DNA of 9,443 bases from CAZGSG01 sp964528095. GTDB taxonomy: Bacteria > Bacteroidota > Bacteroidia > Chitinophagales > Chitinophagaceae. Numbering within the stretch: position 1 is the stretch's first letter; every line of letters begins with the position of its first letter. Location of the stretch: contig CAZGSG010000230.1 of NCBI GenBank assembly GCA_964528095.1, forward strand, positions 1 to 9,443. The letters run 5' to 3'. The notes beneath the pieces are model-generated. The model saw nothing but the letters and a program-made list of their open reading frames with translations, searched no databases and was not told the origin of the DNA. Both the position numbers and the translations under genes were made by a program. Below, one piece after another: positions 5,814 to 9,443 of this stretch.

Positions 5814-8015
5814 TTATTCATTTTCACCCATAGCTTTTTTATAAGCTTTTATAAAAATGGCTCCAAGATTTTTATACGGAGGGATGTAATCTTCAAATCC
5901 TTCTACTTTGGCGCTGCTCCTGAATTCTTTCCAGAATGGTATCCAGTCGATATTATTACCGTTGCGCAGTTTTTCGGTTAATAATAGCAGGAAGGGTCTG
6001 TTGATATCTCTTTTTCCGATTTGTTTTGAAGAAATAATATGCGCATCGGCGGATTTTTTTAAAATCGCATCGATGAGATTAAATCCACCGCAAGAGCCCA
6101 TAAATACGATACGGGATGTAGGGGCCATATAAGCTATCGTGGTAAGCGCATGGTAACTGTGGCCCCGGTTGATGGTTACGGAAGGTTTTATCCCATTTTT
6201 TTCAAAATATTCTCCCAACGCTTTTTGCGCATTATCGTCCTCCCCGGTCTCTTCATCAAAGGGAATATTGGCATATATAGAAACAGGGTTGCCTTTTACA
6301 GATCTAACCACCGTCCATTGTTTATTCGATTTATCAATCTTCCAGTTCGCATTATTATACATTCCCTGGAAAATGCCGTAGTCCACTTTCCCATCTTCAT
6401 CACCATAGAAAAACATTTGGATGACGACCTCGTCTTTTTCATTTTTTAATGAAGCAACAGGAACATTGTACACGGGGGGTATCCCTAATTCTTTTGTCAG
6501 ATCAATATTATTTGTTGAATCGGCGGAGAGGAACAATTTATAAAGGATATTATAAATTGTAATTCCTTTTTTATTATTCTCATTCACATTTCGCCGGTAG
6601 TTTTCTTTGATCAGGTCCAGTACCTGGCCTGCCAGGAGTTTGTTTGTTTCAATAATACTTGCATATGAATCCGCCACATCCACCCCATCTTCAAGACCGG
6701 TCGTTCTTTCCAGATATCCTGCAAAGGCTTTCATAAGTGTTGTAGCATCATCACCAGGAAATGTCGATAGAAAAGTGCTCAGGGTATTATATGCAGCAGC
6801 CTGGCTGATGAATTTCCGGTAATGATCAAAGTTGAGACCCAGCAGGAGGGAGTCGCCTCTATTGTTGATCTTTTTCATCATAAGCGGGTACACCCCCCTG
6901 GTGTAACTCGAAGTATAAATAAGCCCGTCAGTGAGTACCGCCAGGTAATACAGTTCCTGTGCCGTAAGCTGTTGTATACAACGAAACCGTACTGCATCCG
7001 ATTGCTCATGCAGCCCGTTGATCGTATTAACAAAAACATCTTTTGCTTTTACCGCAAGTCTTTCGGTCAGCGACCTGAATTCATAGGCCGTATCACCATT
7101 TATAAACCGCTTTGTATAATCAATTTGTGTATTAACCAGCAAGCGGTAATACTGTAATGAATCGTCTTTTACCGAATCTATCTGTTCAATTGTAAGTTTT
7201 CCATTAATAATATTATCGAGGAATGGAAAATACTGTTGCCCACTTTTGCTGCGAGCCATGGCCGTGATTGTTTTTACAAATACATCATCATTGATATTGC
7301 GGATAATTGTACCCAGTTTATTTCCAGCCTGGGCATACGAATACAATTGAGCGGGGTATTTTCTTGCCACGAGTTTTACAAGACTGTCAGCAAAGGGCAC
7401 GTCCGCGTTATCACGTAAAGTGATAAAAGTTTCTTGAGGATAAAGCAAACAGTATTTTAATATCAACAGGTCGCGCGCTGCTTTTATCCCCGGATTGTTA
7501 TCGAACCCGGTTGATCGTACAACGGGACTGGCCACACTATAGTCCAGGCTGCGGATATATGTTTCTATCGACCTGCCTGTCTCATCTATTTCTATACATT
7601 GTTCATATGCGGCTATAACAAGCGGAAGATCGGCCGGGCTGAATTTTTTGGAGCGCCACCCGCTTTGCAGGTTCTTTAGCAGGGTTTGCAAACCCCTCAG
7701 GTAATACAATCTTTTGTTATGATTGAGCAGGCTGTCCTTTTCGATCCTGTATTGGAGCCAGTCCACTTTGACCGTGGCGGCCTGTGTGGCTAAAAAATTA
7801 ACTTCCTCATTACCAGAAATGTTTAACAGGTTATCTTTTTTGCCATCGTAGTTTAATATGTTTTTTTGCTCTTTGTCTACATTGTCGTGGGCCAGTTGCC
7901 TGTTTAAGGGAATCACGAGTGTTCTTAACAGGTTGGTATCGGCCTGGGCATATATAGACACTGTAAGAGTAAGAAAAAATGCCAGGCAAAAAGTATATCG
8001 GGTAACTGTCATCAT
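5814..8015 (-). CDS. Unrecognised exported protein with RGHSY/GSCGG motifs (caspase-like peptidase candidate), copy 1
   Basis: A 733-residue protein I cannot assign to a named family. Residues 1-23 form a signal peptide (basic start, hydrophobic core, IYA-QA cleavage), so it should enter the periplasm or be exported; no lipobox is seen. Residues about 30-500 are rich in predicted helix with Tyr and Leu, without a clear repeat. From about 528 it changes to strands: VIQMFFYGDEDG, then NPVSIYANIPFDEET, then VTINRGHSYHA with H619, then SRIVFMGSCGGFNLID with C642, then DAHIISSKQIGK and a conserved tail WIPFWKEF...GFEDYIPPYKNLGAIF. A His after Gly on one strand and a Cys at the end of the next hydrophobic strand is the arrangement of clan CD (caspase, gingipain, CHAT) peptidases. 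That activity is inferred. Start: ATG 8015, or the adjacent ATG 8012. A second copy lies immediately upstream. Confidence 0.85.
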   Translation of the reverse strand: MMTVTRYTFCLAFFLTLTVSIYAQADTNLLRTLVIPLNRQLAHDNVDKEQKNILNYDGKKDNLLNISGNEEVNFLATQAATVKVDWLQYRIEKDSLLNHNKRLYYLRGLQTLLKNLQSGWRSKKFSPADLPLVIAAYEQCIEIDETGRSIETYIRSLDYSVASPVVRSTGFDNNPGIKAARDLLILKYCLLYPQETFITLRDNADVPFADSLVKLVARKYPAQLYSYAQAGNKLGTIIRNINDDVFVKTITAMARSKSGQQYFPFLDNIINGKLTIEQIDSVKDDSLQYYRLLVNTQIDYTKRFINGDTAYEFRSLTERLAVKAKDVFVNTINGLHEQSDAVRFRCIQQLTAQELYYLAVLTDGLIYTSSYTRGVYPLMMKKINNRGDSLLLGLNFDHYRKFISQAAAYNTLSTFLSTFPGDDATTLMKAFAGYLERTTGLEDGVDVADSYASIIETNKLLAGQVLDLIKENYRRNVNENNKKGITIYNILYKLFLSADSTNNIDLTKELGIPPVYNVPVASLKNEKDEVVIQMFFYGDEDGKVDYGIFQGMYNNANWKIDKSNKQWTVVRSVKGNPVSIYANIPFDEETGEDDNAQKALGEYFEKNGIKPSVTINRGHSYHALTTIAYMAPTSRIVFMGSCGGFNLIDAILKKSADAHIISSKQIGKRDINRPFLLLLTEKLRNGNNIDWIPFWKEFRSSAKVEGFEDYIPPYKNLGAIFIKAYKKAMGENE

Positions 8016-8026
8016 AAGGATAACTG

Positions 8027-8034
8027 CAAAGCTA
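8027..8034 (-). promoter_or_regulatory. Candidate -7 promoter element for the copy 1 exported protein gene
   Basis: The minus strand reads TAGCTTTG, an exact TAnnTTTG match, 11 bases upstream of the ATG at 8015. The -33 region is only a weak T-rich match (TTTACC). A GCTAA pair (8031-8040) overlaps the element, so the -7 box sits in a five-base tandem duplication. If used, the leader would be only a few bases, which might favour the second ATG at 8012. It would let copy 1 be transcribed independently of the copy upstream. Confidence 0.4.
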
Positions 8035-8100
8035 AGCTAAGTGTTTAAAAGGGGTAAAGAAGGAATCAAAACAGGTAAGAAAAGCATAAAACGTACCAGC

Positions 8101-8169
8101 ATGCCCGGTTTTACCGGTTTTTCTTTATGTTTCTTTTGTGAAACACGGGGTTATCTTTAATAATAACCC
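8101..8169 (-). other. Cluster of three short hairpins in the spacer between the paralogues
   Basis: Within the 200-base spacer (8016-8215) three inverted repeats follow one another: GGGTTAT/ATAACCC (8148-8154 with 8163-8169, 8-base loop), TGTTTC/GAAACA (8128-8133 with 8140-8145, 6-base loop) and CCGGT/ACCGG with a TTT loop just after 8101. In transcription order they begin about 45 bases after the stop of the upstream copy. None is followed by a U-run on the minus strand, so they look like a weak or factor-dependent 3' end or mRNA-stability region and not a textbook terminator. The rest of the spacer, apart from the promoter-like box near 8030, shows nothing recognisable. Confidence 0.4.
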
Positions 8170-8215
8170 TTCTTTTATCGATGGATTTATTGTCATTGCC
8201 CGGTATTCCCCCCGG

Positions 8216-9443
8216 CTAGAAAGCTTTTGCTTCATCTTCATCTCCCATTGCTTTCCTGTATGCTTTAATGAAGATGGCGCCGAGATTTTTGTATGGTGGT
8301 ATATAATCTTCAAACCCTTCCACCTTGGCGCTATTTTTAAATTCACTCCAGAAAGGTATCCAATCAATATTACTACCTGTACGCAATTTCTCCGTCAATA
8401 GCTGAAAGAACGGTTTATTGATAGCCGTTTTACCAATTTGTTTAGAGGCGATGATATGCGCATCTGTCGATTTATGAAGTATGGAATCAATCAGGTTAAA
8501 TCCACCGCAACTACCCATAAAAACGATCCGGGAAGATGCTGCCATATAAGCAATCGTAGAATTGGCAAAATAACTATGCCCGCGATGAATGGTCACCGTC
8601 GGTTTCAGGTTATTCTTTGTCAGGTATTCTCTTAATGCCTGCTGCGCCCTGTCATCATCACCGGTCTCTTCAGGAAGTGGTTTATTCGCATAGATGGTGA
8701 CCGCACTTCCTTTTATTGATTTTATGGTGATCCATTGTGGGTTTGTCCGGTCTATTTTCCAATTCGCCGTGCTAAACATGTTTTGAAATCCTGAAAAAAT
8801 ACCCTGACCGTCTTTATCTCCATAAAAAAATACCTGGGCAATCACTTCACCCTGGGGGTTTGTCAATGAAGAGAACGGAACATTATAAACCGGTGGTATA
8901 CCCAACTCTTTGGTGAGATCGATATTATTGGTAGAATCGGCAGAAAGAAATAGTTTATAAAGAATATTATAAATATTGATCCCTTTCTTATTGTTCTCAT
9001 TCACATTACGCTGGTAATTTTCTTTAACAAGGCTTAGTACATTGGCGGCAAGTTTGGGATTCGTCTCTATAATACTGGCATACGAATCGGCTACATCCAC
9101 TCCGTCTTCCAGTCCTTCACTTTTTTCAAGCCGGCCCACGAAGGCCTGCATGAGGGTAGCAGCATCTTCTTCTTTTGGAAAGGAAGAAAGAAAATTACTC
9201 AATGTATTATAAGCGGCAGCCTGGCTGATAAATTTCCGGTAATGATCAAAACGTAAACTCAGTAAGAGCGAATCTCCCCTGTTATTAATCTTTTTCATCA
9301 TCAGCGGGTAAACACCATTGGTATAACTTGAGGTGTAAATAAGTCCATCCGTTAACACCGCTAAATAATATAACTCCTGGGCGCTTAAAGATTGAATGCA
9401 TCTGAACCTGACAGCATCCGTTTCATTATGCAAACCATTAATG
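8216..9443 (-). CDS. Unrecognised exported-type protein with RGHSY/GSCGG motifs, copy 2 (5' end outside window)
   Basis: This frame is open to the right edge; the visible part (about 409 codons) aligns with residues 332-733 of the protein at 5814-8015 from INGLH onward, so about 330 N-terminal residues are missing. No start should be placed inside the window: the TTG at 9433 is just the Leu of INGLH. By eye about three quarters of residues match copy 1. Both candidate catalytic motifs are kept: RGHSY (His codon 8578-8576) and GSCGGFNLID (Cys codon 8509-8507), as are SKQIGK, NIDWIPFW and EGFEDYIPPYKNLGAIFIKAY. The C-terminus has an extra acidic tail (GDEDEAKAF) and a TAG stop. Divergence from copy 1 is concentrated in surface-like stretches and synonymous positions, pointing to an old duplication with both copies kept functional. 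Function unknown; a caspase-like peptidase fold is a hypothesis. Confidence 0.85.
   Translation of the reverse strand, partial: INGLHNETDAVRFRCIQSLSAQELYYLAVLTDGLIYTSSYTNGVYPLMMKKINNRGDSLLLSLRFDHYRKFISQAAAYNTLSNFLSSFPKEEDAATLMQAFVGRLEKSEGLEDGVDVADSYASIIETNPKLAANVLSLVKENYQRNVNENNKKGINIYNILYKLFLSADSTNNIDLTKELGIPPVYNVPFSSLTNPQGEVIAQVFFYGDKDGQGIFSGFQNMFSTANWKIDRTNPQWITIKSIKGSAVTIYANKPLPEETGDDDRAQQALREYLTKNNLKPTVTIHRGHSYFANSTIAYMAASSRIVFMGSCGGFNLIDSILHKSTDAHIIASKQIGKTAINKPFFQLLTEKLRTGSNIDWIPFWSEFKNSAKVEGFEDYIPPYKNLGAIFIKAYRKAMGDEDEAKAF

Noticed and set aside
5814..9443. Possibility that the tandem repeat is a mobile element or a phage/defence island
   Set aside because: No transposase, integrase, terminal repeats or target duplications are visible, and the neighbouring genes are ordinary chromosomal ones.

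Overview
The window looks like a chromosomal segment from a member of the Bacteroidota, most likely Chitinophagaceae or a close relative. The signs are moderate GC with AT-rich leaders, no clear Shine-Dalgarno sequences, start-proximal matches to the Bacteroidota -7 promoter element TAnnTTTG, and an ATP synthase a subunit with the signal-peptide and His/acid-rich N-terminal extension typical of that phylum. The genus is an inference. Every supported gene lies on the minus strand, so transcription runs from high to low coordinates. No stretch over 300 bases lacks a gene or gene relic.

From the right edge leftwards, the first two genes (8216 to past 9443, cut by the window edge, and 5814-8015) are tandem paralogues of an unrecognised exported protein of about 730 residues. 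By eye they are roughly three quarters identical over the shared C-terminal 400 residues. The most conserved part holds an RGHSY motif and, 23 residues after its His, a GSCGG motif. This resembles the His/Cys dyad of caspase-like (clan CD) cysteine peptidases, but that reading is a hypothesis. A 200-base spacer with several small hairpins and a TAnnTTTG match separates the copies.

Next is a half-size ABC exporter (3960-5735, apparent TTG start). It is followed by a 75-residue hypothetical gene (3651-3878) whose stop overlaps by one base (TGATG) the start of a relic reading frame (3484-3651). The relic keeps what look like the first and last pieces of a nucleotidyltransferase-like protein in one frame, with the middle deleted and an in-frame stop between them.

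The left third is the front of an F-type ATP synthase operon in the order atpB (a), atpE (c), atpF (b), atpH (delta), atpA (alpha, cut by the left edge). The membrane Fo genes come first and are followed by the stalk and catalytic subunits. A perfect 14-bp stem-loop sits just after atpE, where it could help set the high c-subunit yield. A TATCTTTG element just upstream of atpB suggests the operon promoter and fixes the atpB start at 3397. Downstream genes such as atpG presumably lie beyond the left edge.
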